A program made the translations under genes and the position numbers. Shown here one piece after another: positions 25,003 to 35,089 of a stretch of 64,000 bases of DNA (position 1 is its first letter; each line of letters begins with the position of its first letter). The notes beneath the pieces are model-generated. The model was not told the origin of the DNA and made no database searches. It was given only the letters and a program-made list of their open reading frames with translations. Origin of the DNA: [Flexibacter] sp. ATCC 35208 (lineage in GTDB: Bacteria; Bacteroidota; Bacteroidia; Chitinophagales; Chitinophagaceae); assembly GCF_001975825.1 (NCBI RefSeq), contig NZ_MTKN01000005.1, forward strand, positions 47,985-111,984. The letters are read 5' to 3'.

Positions 25003-25064
25003 TCAGTGGAATTTATGTACTGAATGTACGGTTCTTTTTTGCCATAAACAAAAACGCATTTTAT

Positions 25065-25180
25065 AAAAAAAGAGGGTGTATCTGAAATTAGAACACCCTC
25101 TTTTAATTCGGATACCTGATGAAGCCAGATTCCATTTTATGCGTTTCTCAGGAGTTTCATTTATTTATGATACCCCCCTC
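25065..25180 (+). repeat. Dispersed three-arm intergenic element, copy 2 (diverged)
   Basis: Arm A (GAGGGTGTATC, 25072-25082) is followed by A' (GAACACCCTC), a core starting GGATACCTGATGAAGCC and ending GGAGTTTCATTTAT, then A'' (GATACCCCCCTC) near 25169-25180. This is the least intact copy: A/A' lacks one pair and A'' has an indel. The GC-rich tail GCCTGCGGCCGGCTT follows at 25190-25204, touching the hemG stop. It lies between hemG and pntA, both on the minus strand. Confidence 0.75.
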
Positions 25181-25203
25181 GAAAGGATAGCCTGCGGCCG
25201 GCT

Positions 25204-26547
25204 TTAAAAAATCCGCGCTACAATAGCTTTCGCCCCTGTTATGATTCCGGGGATAGATACTCCCGTCACATAATTTCCTGCTATTATTATTCCCGGGTAT
25301 TTTTCTTCAAATGATTTGATCTGTTGTCTGGTAGCTGCAAAGCCTACATTCAATTGCGGAATGGCTTTGTGCCACTCACTGAATTTTTGTAATTCAGGAG
25401 GCGTGGTCAATCCCAGCAATGCCATGAATTCTTTTACCACAGTTTGTTGCAATTGTACAGTTCCCATCTGCTCAAACAGAGATTCCTGCTGTGCACCACC
25501 TATGAATACTGTAAACAATACCTTTCCCTCCGGTGCCCTTGATGGGAATACCGCTGAATTACAAATAGCTCCCAGGAAATGTTTCTGCTCCGCATGTGGT
25601 ACCAGGAAACCAAAGCCTTCAGGAATTTTGTCCTTTGCTTCCTGTCCAAAACCAAGGTGCAGTACACCCATATGTGGATAATGGAGATCTTTTAATGTAG
25701 CAGACAAGCCTGCATCGAAACCTGCAATCGCACCCGCTGTGGCATAAGATGGCGTGGTAAAGATCACATGCCCCGCATTCAGCATCTGTGTTTGTCCATT
25801 TTCCTCATACTGCACGATGTAATCAGTCGCTCCTTTGGTAATACCGGTTACCCTGCACGCCAGTTTTACTTCTGTTTGTAACAGTGATACCAGTCGCTCA
25901 GGCAATACCTGGTTACCTCCTTTGAAAGCAATGATCTTACGCCCCCCCATTTCGCCTTTGCTCTTCATCATACCTTTGGTCACACTACCATAGGTTTTTT
26001 CCCACTTTGGCAAAATGGGCAGCACTTCCTGTATAGATAATTTATCAGGATTACCTGCATAAATACCAGACAAAACCGGTTCAAATACATACTCCATGAT
26101 CTCCGTACCAAAACGACGGGTCACAAAAGAAGTAACCGATTCTTCGGTTGTCGTTTTATCTGCTTTGCGGAAACTCTCCGTGAACAATCGCCACTTAGCG
26201 CCACCGCTTACATATTTCGAACTGATAATCTTCGCCGGGTTGGGCGAAATACCATGTAACTGTCCGTTCCTTACAAGAAAACGATTCTTACTGGCAGCCG
26301 TCGCTTCCATCACTACATCTTTCAATCCGATCTCTTCAAGAAACGACAATGTATCAGGTGTAGCACCAATAGAATTAGGTCCTGCATCCAGCTCATAGCC
26401 ATCGATATGCAAAGAGCGGATCACGCCTCCGGCCTTATCTCCTGCCTCCAGTATCTGATAAGGGATTCCTTTTTTCTGTAACTCGTAGGCGATGCTTAGC
26501 CCGGCTATACCGGCGCCTACAATGATAACAGGTTGTTGTGTATCCAT
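25204..26547 (-). CDS. hemG: Protoporphyrinogen oxidase, HemY-type
   Basis: FAD-dependent, oxygen-using oxidation of protoporphyrinogen IX to protoporphyrin IX, the penultimate haem step. 447 residues with an N-terminal FAD motif VIIVGAGIAGLSIAYELQKK. The C-terminal FAD segment is GIIIAGNYVTGVSIPGII. It is of the HemY/PPOX flavoprotein type, although the symbol hemG is often used in this phylum. It ends the hemH-hemG operon (2-base gap) and is divergent from the large hem operon. Distinguishing it from coproporphyrinogen oxidase of the Gram-positive pathway rests on the presence of hemF in the cluster. Confidence 0.93.
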   Translation of the reverse strand: MDTQQPVIIVGAGIAGLSIAYELQKKGIPYQILEAGDKAGGVIRSLHIDGYELDAGPNSIGATPDTLSFLEEIGLKDVVMEATAASKNRFLVRNGQLHGISPNPAKIISSKYVSGGAKWRLFTESFRKADKTTTEESVTSFVTRRFGTEIMEYVFEPVLSGIYAGNPDKLSIQEVLPILPKWEKTYGSVTKGMMKSKGEMGGRKIIAFKGGNQVLPERLVSLLQTEVKLACRVTGITKGATDYIVQYEENGQTQMLNAGHVIFTTPSYATAGAIAGFDAGLSATLKDLHYPHMGVLHLGFGQEAKDKIPEGFGFLVPHAEQKHFLGAICNSAVFPSRAPEGKVLFTVFIGGAQQESLFEQMGTVQLQQTVVKEFMALLGLTTPPELQKFSEWHKAIPQLNVGFAATRQQIKSFEEKYPGIIIAGNYVTGVSIPGIITGAKAIVARIF

Positions 26548-26549
26548 GA

Positions 26550-27587
26550 TTAATTATTGGCTTGCAACGCCCCCATCCACTTCACGATTGCCTGCACCCA
26601 CAGTGGGTGTATGTTCAAACAGGGGATCATAGTGAAACTATCTCCACCGCTACTGATAAAAGAATGCTTTCCTTCCACCGCTATTTCTTCCAGCGTTTCA
26701 AGGCAATCGGATACGAAAGCCGGACAGGCTACCAGCAGGCGTTTTACACCTTGCTTTGGCAACTCTTCCAGTTTTACAGCCGTGTATGGCTTGAGCCATT
26801 CTTCCCTTCCCAGTCTGGACTGGAAGGATACACTCCATTTCTCCCGTGGAATTTTCAGTTTTTCTGCTACCAGTTCTGCAGTAATATGTACCTGATGACG
26901 ATAACAATAATCATGCGCCGGTGAATCTACATGACAACAATCCGCTACCTGCAGGCAATGTTTACCTGTGATATCGCCTTTGTGTATATGCCTTTCCGGT
27001 ACGCCATGATAACTGAACAGCAGGTGGTCAAAGTCCTTCGTTACGTAAGGACGCATGCTCTCTGCCAGTGCATTGATGTAATCAGGTTCTTTATAATAAG
27101 GAGGTACGACCGTGAGTTTGAACGGGTACTTCTTCTTTTTATGTACGCTCTTCGCATGCTCTACCGCCGTTTCATAAGATGACATGGCATAGTGCGGGTA
27201 CAGCGGCAGTAATACCACTTCTTTCAGGTTGGGATTCTGCTTCAACAGATTTTCGTAGGCCGCTTCCTGAGAGGGATTACCATAACGCATCGCTATCTCT
27301 ACGGGCATATCCAGGTCGTGGCGTACAGCATTCTGCAATTGCTTTGTCAACACGATCAGGGGAGAGCCTTCCGGCCACCAGATAGACTGATATGCCTCAG
27401 CGGACTTCGGCGCGCGCCGGGGTACTATGATACCTTTGATCAGCAATAAACGGAACAGGTAAGGGTAATCGATCACCCTTTTGTCCATCAGAAATTCATT
27501 TAAATATCGCTTCACATCAGGTACTGCGGTAGAATCCGGTGACCCCAGGTTCATCAGAATAATTCCTATATCAGATTTAGCTTCCAT
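26550..27587 (-). CDS. hemH: Ferrochelatase
   Basis: Inserts Fe2+ into protoporphyrin IX, the last haem step. 345 residues. Visible motifs are GIILMNLGSPDS at the N-terminus, the catalytic histidine region LLFSYHGVPERHI, a cysteine-rich stretch (VADCCHVDSPAHDYCYRHQ), SFQSRLGREEWLKPYT and the C-terminal FVSDCLETLEEIA with its conserved Glu. No membrane anchor is seen. It heads hemH-hemG and is divergent from hemA; an exact -7 box lies 20 bases upstream. Confidence 0.96.
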   Translation of the reverse strand: MEAKSDIGIILMNLGSPDSTAVPDVKRYLNEFLMDKRVIDYPYLFRLLLIKGIIVPRRAPKSAEAYQSIWWPEGSPLIVLTKQLQNAVRHDLDMPVEIAMRYGNPSQEAAYENLLKQNPNLKEVVLLPLYPHYAMSSYETAVEHAKSVHKKKKYPFKLTVVPPYYKEPDYINALAESMRPYVTKDFDHLLFSYHGVPERHIHKGDITGKHCLQVADCCHVDSPAHDYCYRHQVHITAELVAEKLKIPREKWSVSFQSRLGREEWLKPYTAVKLEELPKQGVKRLLVACPAFVSDCLETLEEIAVEGKHSFISSGGDSFTMIPCLNIHPLWVQAIVKWMGALQANN

Positions 27588-27607
27588 AGACTCTTTAAAA
27601 ATTGATG

Positions 27608-27615
27608 CAAATGTA
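27608..27615 (-). promoter_or_regulatory. -7 promoter box of hemH
   Basis: TACATTTG on the minus strand matches TAnnTTTG exactly and ends 20 bases before the hemH start codon. No convincing -33 TTTG lies at standard spacing. Confidence 0.6.
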
Positions 27616-27789
27616 ATAGGTTTGGTGCCCTGAAAATGTCATACAATTGTTGAAATAACTGATTAAGGCTCATCTGACCAGAATTAACACACAAACTGAT
27701 AAAAATCATTTTTCTGCTAAACCTGATCACCATCAGTGGAAATGACTAACTAATGACAGCCTGATGCCTGATGTTGCATCGTATGAATG

Positions 27790-27797
27790 TATTTTTG
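27790..27797 (+). promoter_or_regulatory. -7 promoter box of the hemA operon
   Basis: TATTTTTG, an exact TAnnTTTG, ends 22 bases before the hemA ATG, giving a leader of only about 15 bases. The 232-base hemH-hemA gap has no other feature I recognise. Confidence 0.6.
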
Positions 27798-27819
27798 CAC
27801 CGGAAGCTTATAATAAACA

Positions 27820-29073
27820 ATGCAGGGTAGTCAATCAAAGGATATAGCCCATTATCATATAGTTGGTATCAACTATAAAAAGACAGATGCAGCTATAAGG
27901 GGGTCGTTCGCAATTAATCAGGCACAATACGGGCAATTGCTCGAGCAGGCAAAAACTGCGTACCTCGATGATGTGTTCGTACTCTCCACTTGTAACAGAA
28001 CAGAGATCTATGGCTTTGCTGAAGATCCACAACAACTGGTAGAAATGGTGTGTCGTCAGACTGATGGCGATTGCAACCTTTTCAGCCAGCTCTCCTATGT
28101 TAAATCAGGCGAAGAAGCCATCAAGCACCTGTACCAGGTAGGTACCGGTCTCGATTCTCAGATCCTGGGTGACTATGAAATCATCGGTCAGATCCGTAAC
28201 GCTACAAGATTTGCAAAAACCAACGGATGCCTTGGCGGTTTCCAGGAGCGACTTGTAAATAGTGTACTGCAGGTATCAAAACTGATTAAGAATGAAACCG
28301 CCCTCAGTGCCGGTACCGTATCTGTCGCTTTTGCCGCTGTACGTATGCTGGAATATAAGGTGCCGGACATTCTCAATAAAAAGATTTTACTGGTAGGTGT
28401 AGGAAAGATAGGGCGTAATACCATTAAGAATATGATGGATTACCTCGGGGTAACCGATGTGACACTGGTGAACAGAACACTCGCTACTGCCGAAGAATTC
28501 GCCAGACAACACGGGCTACGCCACGCTCCCTACGAGCACCTGGCAGAAGAGCTGAACAGAGCCGATATTATTCTGGTAGCCTCCAATGCACCGGAACCCA
28601 ATATCCTCAAACAACACTTTGAAAGTGCAGGTCCTAAATTAATTATCGACCTCTCTATTCCTTTCAATGTGGCACCGGATGTCAGTGAACTCCCACATAT
28701 TTCTCTGGTAAACGTAGATGAATTGTCTAAGATACAGGACGAAACATTGCAGATGCGCCAGCAGGAAGTGCCAAAAGCACTCTCTATTATAGAAGAGCAT
28801 ATGAACGAGTTCCTCTACTGGTACAAAATGCGTAAGCATGCAGTCGTACTCAAAGCCGTAAAAGATAAGCTACAGGAAATCCATACCAAAGAGATCCGGG
28901 AGCAAAAAAACGGCGCACAATATAAACTGGAAGATATGGAAGCTGTCTCGTCGCGTATCATCCAGAAAATGATCAACCTGATGGCTGGAAAGGTGCGCCG
29001 GGAAACAGATAAAAGTGATCAGTACATCGCGATGATCAACGATATATTTGAGGCAGGAGTTAAGCAGGATTAA
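27820..29073 (+). CDS. hemA: Glutamyl-tRNA reductase
   Basis: First step of the C5 pathway: reduces Glu-tRNA to glutamate-1-semialdehyde with NADPH. 417 residues. The nucleophilic cysteine is in FVLSTCNRTEIYG. The NADPH-binding domain is KKILLVGVGKIGRNTIKNMM and the C-terminal helical dimerisation domain is present. It is the first of seven co-directional haem genes, with 5 bases to hemC, and works with HemL (33643-34929), which converts its product to 5-aminolevulinate. Confidence 0.96.
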   Translation: MQGSQSKDIAHYHIVGINYKKTDAAIRGSFAINQAQYGQLLEQAKTAYLDDVFVLSTCNRTEIYGFAEDPQQLVEMVCRQTDGDCNLFSQLSYVKSGEEAIKHLYQVGTGLDSQILGDYEIIGQIRNATRFAKTNGCLGGFQERLVNSVLQVSKLIKNETALSAGTVSVAFAAVRMLEYKVPDILNKKILLVGVGKIGRNTIKNMMDYLGVTDVTLVNRTLATAEEFARQHGLRHAPYEHLAEELNRADIILVASNAPEPNILKQHFESAGPKLIIDLSIPFNVAPDVSELPHISLVNVDELSKIQDETLQMRQQEVPKALSIIEEHMNEFLYWYKMRKHAVVLKAVKDKLQEIHTKEIREQKNGAQYKLEDMEAVSSRIIQKMINLMAGKVRRETDKSDQYIAMINDIFEAGVKQD

Positions 29074-29078
29074 TCATA

Positions 29079-29999
29079 ATGAGTAAAGAAATTAAGATCG
29101 GCACAAGGGAAAGCCAGCTCGCACTGTGGCAGGCTAATAAAGTTAAAGACCTTCTGGAAGCACAGGGATACTCCACTGTGCTGGTGCCTATAAAAAGCGA
29201 AGGCGATATAGACCTCGTCACTCCACTGTATGAGATAGGCGTACAAGGCATATTCACCAAAAGCCTTGATATCGCATTGCTGAACGGACGAATTGATATC
29301 GCCGTACATTCTCTCAAAGACGTTCCCACTCAACTGCCTACAGGTATTATACAGGCCGCTGTTCTTGAAAGAGGCCCTGTAAAGGACCTGCTGGTATATA
29401 AAACAGATACCGCTTTCCTGGATCAACCGGAATATGTTGCGAATATCGCTACCAGTAGCGTACGTCGTAAAGCACAATGGTTGCGTAAATATCCACAGCA
29501 TCAGCTCCATAACCTGCGAGGTAATGTGAATACACGCCTGCAGAAACTGGCTGCTGAACACTGGGATGGCGCCATCTTTGCTACTGCTGGCCTGGAAAGA
29601 ATTGGTGTACGCCCCTCTACTTCTGTAGAGATAGACTGGATGCTGCCGGCACCTGCACAGGGTGCAGTGGTGTCTGTGTGCCGTGAGAATGATGATTACT
29701 GCCGCCAGGCACTGGAAGCACTGAATGATCTGTCGACTGCATTGTGCACACGTATTGAACGCGACTTCTTACGTACGCTGATGGGTGGTTGTACCACTCC
29801 GATCAGTGCATATGCATCTATTAAAGATGGAGTGGTGGAATTCAATGGTGAGCTGTGTAGTCTGAATGGGGACACGTTGCTGAGTATTGCTGATCGTGCG
29901 CCTTTGGAAGAGGCGGCGGTTATTGGGAAGCGTGCTGCTGAAAAAATTCTCACACAAGGTGGGGATAAAATTGTAGCGCAGATAAAAAATGGCAAATAA
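29079..29999 (+). CDS. hemC: Porphobilinogen deaminase (hydroxymethylbilane synthase)
   Basis: Polymerises four porphobilinogens to hydroxymethylbilane on a dipyrromethane cofactor. 306 residues. N-terminal KIGTRESQLALWQANKV, catalytic-site segment DIAVHSLKDVPTQLP, and the cofactor-attachment cysteine in RTLMGGCTTPISAYA. It overlaps hemD by 11 bases. Confidence 0.96.
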   Translation: MSKEIKIGTRESQLALWQANKVKDLLEAQGYSTVLVPIKSEGDIDLVTPLYEIGVQGIFTKSLDIALLNGRIDIAVHSLKDVPTQLPTGIIQAAVLERGPVKDLLVYKTDTAFLDQPEYVANIATSSVRRKAQWLRKYPQHQLHNLRGNVNTRLQKLAAEHWDGAIFATAGLERIGVRPSTSVEIDWMLPAPAQGAVVSVCRENDDYCRQALEALNDLSTALCTRIERDFLRTLMGGCTTPISAYASIKDGVVEFNGELCSLNGDTLLSIADRAPLEEAAVIGKRAAEKILTQGGDKIVAQIKNGK

Positions 30000-30690
30000 G
30001 TACAACATATTAAGTACAAAAACGCTACCGGCTATTCTTCATGAATTAGCTGAGGAAAATGATGCCCAGCTTCGCATACATGGTTTTGTAGAGATAGCAC
30101 CCATTTTCATTTCTCCTGAATTTCGGGAAGAAATCAATCAGCTGATACAAACATGCAATGTCACCGTTTTTACCAGCGCAAATGCTGTGTTAAGTATTAA
30201 AGGTGTTACTGCTCCCACACAAGTCTGTTGCCTGTCAGGCAACACGCTCGAAACTGTTCAAAAAATATTTCCAAAGGCTACCATCGTTGCCACCGCCGAT
30301 CATGCAGCGGAACTGGCCCATCAAATGATCGCCACCCGCAATATCCATTCTGCTGTTTTTTTCTGCGGCAACAAACGTCGTGATACACTGCCGGATCTGC
30401 TTCAACAACATCAGATCGATCTGAAGGAAGTCGTAGTCTATGAAACGATTCCTGTCCCGGTTCCCATTGAGGGACATATTGATGGGGTGCTTTTTTTCAG
30501 CCCCAGTGGCGTAGAATCCTATTTTCATTATAATCAACTGGCACCAGATACGGTTTGCTTCGCTATCGGGCAGACTACCGGCGATGCGCTGAAAGCATAT
30601 ACCAGTCAGGTAGTCGTGATGAATGAAGAAAAACCATCGGCAAAGAACCTGCTACAACTTGCAATAACTTATTTTAAAAATCATAACTGA
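29989..30690 (+). CDS. hemD: Uroporphyrinogen-III synthase
   Basis: Closes and isomerises hydroxymethylbilane to uroporphyrinogen III. 233 residues, a fast-evolving family. Support comes from [13 protein letters not shown] near the N-terminus, [10 protein letters not shown], the segment [14 protein letters not shown], the closing [14 protein letters not shown], and its position between hemC (11-base overlap) and hemE (5-base gap). The two-lobed length fits. Confidence 0.88.
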   Translation: MANKYNILSTKTLPAILHELAEENDAQLRIHGFVEIAPIFISPEFREEINQLIQTCNVTVFTSANAVLSIKGVTAPTQVCCLSGNTLETVQKIFPKATIVATADHAAELAHQMIATRNIHSAVFFCGNKRRDTLPDLLQQHQIDLKEVVVYETIPVPVPIEGHIDGVLFFSPSGVESYFHYNQLAPDTVCFAIGQTTGDALKAYTSQVVVMNEEKPSAKNLLQLAITYFKNHN

Positions 30691-30695
30691 GACTA

Positions 30696-31721
30696 ATGAG
30701 TGCATTAAAGAATGACCTTTTACTGAGAGCTTTACGCGGAGAAAAAACGGAACGTACACCTGTATGGATGATGCGCCAGGCCGGCCGTTATCTCCCTGAT
30801 TATATCAAGCTGCGGGAAAAATATTCCTTCTTTGAACGCTGTATGAAACCTGAACTGGCTACAGAAATCACTGTGATGCCTGTACACCAGGTAGGCGTTG
30901 ATGCTGCCATTATCTTCTCCGACATTCTCGTGGTACCTCAGGCTATGGGCCTCGAAGTACAACTGATCGAAAAAACCGGCCCGGTTTTACCAGATCCGAT
31001 CAGAACCGTGGAAGACATGAAAAGGATCTGCGTTCCCGATGTAAATGATAAACTCGGTTATGTATTCGATGCCCTGCGCATGACCAAACAGGCACTGGAT
31101 GGTGCTGTTCCTTTGATCGGTTTTGCAGGTGCACCATGGACCCTGCTCTGCTATATGGTACAAGGCCGTGGTTCCAAAACATTTGATGGTGCAAAGCAAT
31201 TCTGCTATCAGCAACCAGCAGTGGCACATCAGCTGCTGCAAATGATCACAGATACTACCATCATCTATCTGAAAGAACAGGTGAAAGCCGGTGCTGACCT
31301 CGTACAGATCTTTGATTCATGGGGTGGTATGCTGAGCCCTGAAGACTTCGAAATTTTCTCTCTTCAATATATGCGCCAGATCGTAGCTGCGCTGAAAGAT
31401 GTTTGTCCTACCATTCTCTTTGCAAAAGGAGCCTGGTTCGCACTGGAAGAAATGGCTGCAACCGGTGCCCATGGCCTCGGTATTGACTGGTGCATCAAAC
31501 CTGAACTGGCAAGACAGTTTGCAGGTCCGAACGTAACTTTGCAGGGCAATTTCGATCCTGCCAAATTACTGGCACCTATTCCGGAAATCGAAAAAGCAGT
31601 GAAGAACATGCTGAAAAGCTTTGGTGGCCACAGACATATCGCCAACCTGGGACACGGCATTCTGCCAAACGTTCCGGTAGACCATGCAAAAGCATTTGTT
31701 GAGACTGTAAAAGCGTACTAA
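30696..31721 (+). CDS. hemE: Uroporphyrinogen decarboxylase
   Basis: Decarboxylates four acetates of uroporphyrinogen III to coproporphyrinogen III. 341 residues. The signature [15 protein letters not shown] at the N-terminus supplies the arginine contacts; the catalytic Asp is in [17 protein letters not shown]; the second signature [16 protein letters not shown] and C-terminal [15 protein letters not shown] are present. Its stop codon overlaps the hemF start by one base (TAATG). Confidence 0.97.
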   Translation: MSALKNDLLLRALRGEKTERTPVWMMRQAGRYLPDYIKLREKYSFFERCMKPELATEITVMPVHQVGVDAAIIFSDILVVPQAMGLEVQLIEKTGPVLPDPIRTVEDMKRICVPDVNDKLGYVFDALRMTKQALDGAVPLIGFAGAPWTLLCYMVQGRGSKTFDGAKQFCYQQPAVAHQLLQMITDTTIIYLKEQVKAGADLVQIFDSWGGMLSPEDFEIFSLQYMRQIVAALKDVCPTILFAKGAWFALEEMAATGAHGLGIDWCIKPELARQFAGPNVTLQGNFDPAKLLAPIPEIEKAVKNMLKSFGGHRHIANLGHGILPNVPVDHAKAFVETVKAY

Positions 31722-32629
31722 TGAGCGTTAAAGAAAAGTTCATTTCCTTTATACATCAGCTGCAGGATGATATCTGTGCAGCATTGGAAAAGATTGATGG
31801 GAAAGCGACCTTCCGCGAAGATCGCTGGGAACGCCCTGGTGGCGGTGGTGGTAAAACCCGCGTGATCGTAGATGGTAATGTGTTTGAGAAAGGTGGTGTA
31901 AACACTTCGGTCGTAGAAGGAGAATTGCCGGAAGTAATGGCGAAACAGTTTGGTGTAACCGGCGGTCAGTTTATGGCCTGTGGTATCTCGCTGGTAATCC
32001 ATCCGCTCAATCCTTATGTACCTACTGTACATGCCAACTGGCGCTACTTTGAGCTGTACGATGCACAGGGTAATATAAAAGATAGCTGGTTTGGTGGTGG
32101 GGCGGATCTCACGCCTTATTATATGGATGAAGAAGATGGCAAACACTTCCATCGCACATTCAAAAATGCCTGCGATCCTTTTGGCGCAGCATTGTATCCG
32201 CTCTATAAAAAACAATGCGATGAATACTTTGTAAACAAACATCGCAATAATGAAACACGCGGCATAGGCGGTATCTTCTACGATTACCTCCGCCCTGATG
32301 CCGGCAGAACTGCGGAAGACTTATATCGTTTTTCCAAAGCTACCGGAGAAGCTTTTATTCCCGCTTACCTGCCCATCGTGGAAAAGACAAAAGATTTACC
32401 TTACACCACTGCCAATAAAGACTGGCAGGAATACAGGAGAGGTCGTTATGTAGAGTTCAACCTGATCCATGACAGAGGTACTTTATTTGGTCTTAAAACC
32501 AATGGCAGAATTGAATCTATCTTAATGAGCTTACCACCCAGGGCCCGCTGGGAGTACGATTATCACCCGGAACCAGGTAGTGCTGAAGCCAGGATGGTGG
32601 AATACCTGCAACCCCGTGAATGGGCATAA
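31721..32629 (+). CDS. hemF: Oxygen-dependent coproporphyrinogen III oxidase
   Basis: Uses O2 to decarboxylate coproporphyrinogen III to protoporphyrinogen IX. 302 residues. Key motifs are ERPGGGGGKTRVI, NPYVPTVHANWRYFE, WFGGGADLTPYY, RGIGGIFYDYL and the C-terminal LPPRARWEYDY. This oxygen-dependent form indicates aerobic haem synthesis; an oxygen-independent HemN could be elsewhere. It is coupled to hemE by a one-base overlap. Confidence 0.97.
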   Translation: MSVKEKFISFIHQLQDDICAALEKIDGKATFREDRWERPGGGGGKTRVIVDGNVFEKGGVNTSVVEGELPEVMAKQFGVTGGQFMACGISLVIHPLNPYVPTVHANWRYFELYDAQGNIKDSWFGGGADLTPYYMDEEDGKHFHRTFKNACDPFGAALYPLYKKQCDEYFVNKHRNNETRGIGGIFYDYLRPDAGRTAEDLYRFSKATGEAFIPAYLPIVEKTKDLPYTTANKDWQEYRRGRYVEFNLIHDRGTLFGLKTNGRIESILMSLPPRARWEYDYHPEPGSAEARMVEYLQPREWA

Positions 32630-32656
32630 ATTGCTAACTACAAAAACAGAGATAAT

Positions 32657-33625
32657 ATGATTCGCCGTAACAGAATTTTGAGAGCTACTCCCGCCATACG
32701 TGCTATGGTTGCGGAAACGATTTTAAGGCCGAGCGATTTCATTGCCCCCTTATTCATTGTAGAGGGGAAAAATGTGAAGGAAGAGATCATTTCCATGCCG
32801 GGTTATTTCCGGTATTCATTGGATCTGATCGTAGAAGAGGTAAAAGAATTGTGGAGCCTGGGTATTAAGAGTGTGTTGCTGTTCGTAATGGTTCCTGATA
32901 ACCTGAAAGATAATAAAGGTACAGAAGCAGTAAATCCGGATGGATTGATGCAGCGTAGCATCAAAGCCATCAAGGAAGCAGTTCCTGGAATCGTTGTGAT
33001 GACGGATGTGGCATTGGATCCTTATTCCATCTATGGTCATGATGGTATCGTAGAGAATGAGCAGATCGTAAACGATGCGACTGTGGAAGTACTGACCCGC
33101 ATGAGCCTCAGCCATGCACAGGCAGGTGCTGACTTCGTAGCCCCAAGTGATATGATGGACGGCCGTATTCTGGCTATCCGCAACATCCTGGAAGAAAATA
33201 ATTTTACCAAGGTAGGTATCATGGCATATAGTGCAAAATACGCTTCCTGTTTCTATGGTCCGTTCCGCGATGCACTGGATTCTGCACCAGGTTTTGGTGA
33301 CAAGAAAACTTACCAGATGGATTATGCAAACTCCACAGAAGCAATCCTGGAAACACTGCAGGATATAGAACAAGGCGCGGATATTGTAATGGTAAAACCA
33401 GCATTGGCTTACCTGGATATTATCCGTATTTTGAAAGATAATGTACATGTACCGATCAGCGCTTACCATGTAAGTGGAGAGTACGCCATGATCAAGGCTG
33501 CTGCACAAAAAGGATGGCTGGATGAGAACAAGACCATACTGGAAACACTGACCAGCATCAAGCGTGCAGGAGCCAGCCTGATTGCTACTTATTTTGCGAA
33601 AGACGCAGCTAAATTATTACAATAA
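32657..33625 (+). CDS. hemB: Delta-aminolevulinate dehydratase, non-zinc-cysteine type
   Basis: Condenses two 5-aminolevulinates to porphobilinogen. 322 residues. Schiff-base lysines are in [19 protein letters not shown] and [12 protein letters not shown]. The catalytic metal site that in zinc enzymes carries three cysteines reads [13 protein letters not shown] here, without cysteines, which predicts a Mg2+-type or metal-independent active site. The allosteric-site region and C-terminus are normal. It lies within the hem operon, 27 bases after hemF. Confidence 0.96.
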   Translation: MIRRNRILRATPAIRAMVAETILRPSDFIAPLFIVEGKNVKEEIISMPGYFRYSLDLIVEEVKELWSLGIKSVLLFVMVPDNLKDNKGTEAVNPDGLMQRSIKAIKEAVPGIVVMTDVALDPYSIYGHDGIVENEQIVNDATVEVLTRMSLSHAQAGADFVAPSDMMDGRILAIRNILEENNFTKVGIMAYSAKYASCFYGPFRDALDSAPGFGDKKTYQMDYANSTEAILETLQDIEQGADIVMVKPALAYLDIIRILKDNVHVPISAYHVSGEYAMIKAAAQKGWLDENKTILETLTSIKRAGASLIATYFAKDAAKLLQ

Positions 33626-33642
33626 ACAGCTTAACTACTACC

Positions 33643-34929
33643 ATGTACGAGCAAAGCAAGAAATTTTTCGAACACGCTAAAAATGTCATTCCCGGTGGTG
33701 TAAACTCCCCGGTACGCGCATTCAAAAGTGTAGGCGGTACGCCTATCTTTATGAAGAGTGCTAAGGGAGCTTACCTCTACGATGTAGATGGCAACCGCTA
33801 TATTGATTATATCAATTCATGGGGACCAATGATCCTGGGTCATGCGTATGAACCAGTGATAAAAGCCATCCAGGAATATGCGGGCTATTCCACTTCTTTC
33901 GGTGCGCCGACAGAACTGGAGACTAAGATTGCGGAGCTGATCGTGCGCATGGTACCGAATATTGAAATGGTACGTATGGTGAACTCAGGTACAGAAGCCT
34001 GTATGTCAGCCATGCGTGTAGCCAGGGGTTATACAGGCCGCAATAAGTTCATCAAATTCACCGGTAACTACCATGGCCATGCCGATGCATTTCTTGTAAA
34101 TGCAGGCAGTGGAGTGGCTACTTTAGGTATACAATCTGTGCCTGGAGTTACGCAATCTGTTGCAGAAGATACGTTGACCGTTCCTTACAATAATTTACCG
34201 GCTGTGGAAAATTTAGTGAAGGAATATCCTGACCAGATAGCAGCTATTATCGTAGAACCAGTAGCGGGAAACATGGGCTGTATCCTTCCCCAGCAAGGTT
34301 TTTTGGATGGCCTTCGTTACATCTGCGACGAGCACAATATACTGCTCATCTTCGACGAGGTAATGACAGGTTTCCGTTTGGCCAGAGGAGGTGCGCAGGA
34401 ACTGTTCAATATTAAAGCAGATTTGGTTACCTTTGGCAAGATAATTGGCGCAGGGATGCCTGTAGGTGCTTTCGCCGGACGTAAGGAAATCATGGAAAAT
34501 GTTGCGCCAGCGGGTAAAGTCTATCAGGCTGGAACATTGAGCGGCAATCCTATAGCCATGATAGCTGGTTATACACTGTTGCAGACGTTAAACGACAATC
34601 CTGACATTTACCGGCAATTGGCAGAAAAAACAGCATACCTCTCAGGTGGTTTACAATCAGTATTAAATGCGGCTGGCATCGTTCATCAGGTAAATAGCAT
34701 TGGTTCAATGCTGAGTGTGCATTTCGCAGAATATCCTATTATTGATTTTGACGCAGCCTCTGGCGCAAACAACGAATTATTTAAGCGTTTCTTCCATACT
34801 ATGCTGGAAAAAGGTATTTACCTGCCTCCTTCCGCATTCGAAAGCTGGTTCGTAAGTAATGCTTTGACAATCGAAGATCTGGACGAAACAATTGCAGCCG
34901 CAAAAAGCGCAATTGCGTCCCTGAAATAG
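33643..34929 (+). CDS. hemL: Glutamate-1-semialdehyde 2,1-aminomutase
   Basis: PLP enzyme that moves the amino group of glutamate-1-semialdehyde to give 5-aminolevulinate. 428 residues. N-terminal [23 protein letters not shown]-contact segment [19 protein letters not shown], the Asp in [12 protein letters not shown], and the PLP lysine in [18 protein letters not shown]. It is the last gene of the operon, ending at a strong terminator. Confidence 0.97.
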   Translation: MYEQSKKFFEHAKNVIPGGVNSPVRAFKSVGGTPIFMKSAKGAYLYDVDGNRYIDYINSWGPMILGHAYEPVIKAIQEYAGYSTSFGAPTELETKIAELIVRMVPNIEMVRMVNSGTEACMSAMRVARGYTGRNKFIKFTGNYHGHADAFLVNAGSGVATLGIQSVPGVTQSVAEDTLTVPYNNLPAVENLVKEYPDQIAAIIVEPVAGNMGCILPQQGFLDGLRYICDEHNILLIFDEVMTGFRLARGGAQELFNIKADLVTFGKIIGAGMPVGAFAGRKEIMENVAPAGKVYQAGTLSGNPIAMIAGYTLLQTLNDNPDIYRQLAEKTAYLSGGLQSVLNAAGIVHQVNSIGSMLSVHFAEYPIIDFDAASGANNELFKRFFHTMLEKGIYLPPSAFESWFVSNALTIEDLDETIAAAKSAIASLK

Positions 34930-34959
34930 TTAACAATTCAAATCCTGTGCAGAGTGGAA

Positions 34960-34986
34960 AAACGCCCCGGTCAAGTCGGGGCGTTT
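34960..34986 (+). terminator. Terminator of the hem operon
   Basis: Stem AAACGCCCCG with its complement around a 7-base loop, followed by ATTTTTTTATTT, 31 bases after hemL. Confidence 0.92.
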
Positions 34987-34987
34987 A

Positions 34988-35089
34988 TTTTTTTATTTAC
35001 ACTTGTGTCAGCGTTTTTTATTTACGCTTGTGAGTGCGTTTCTTTATTTTCACTGGTAAGAGCGCTTTTTATTTACGCTTGTGTGAGAG
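34988..35089 (-). repeat. 25-bp tandem repeats from esterase stop codon
   Basis: Four units of 25-26 bases (plus strand TTTTTTATTTACGCTTGTG and variants) run from inside the last codons of the esterase to the hem terminator. On the minus strand the closing residues HKR, Lys and stop are repeated as CACAAGCGTAAATAA and CACAAGTGTAAATAA. This is another array beginning at a stop codon. Confidence 0.85.
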
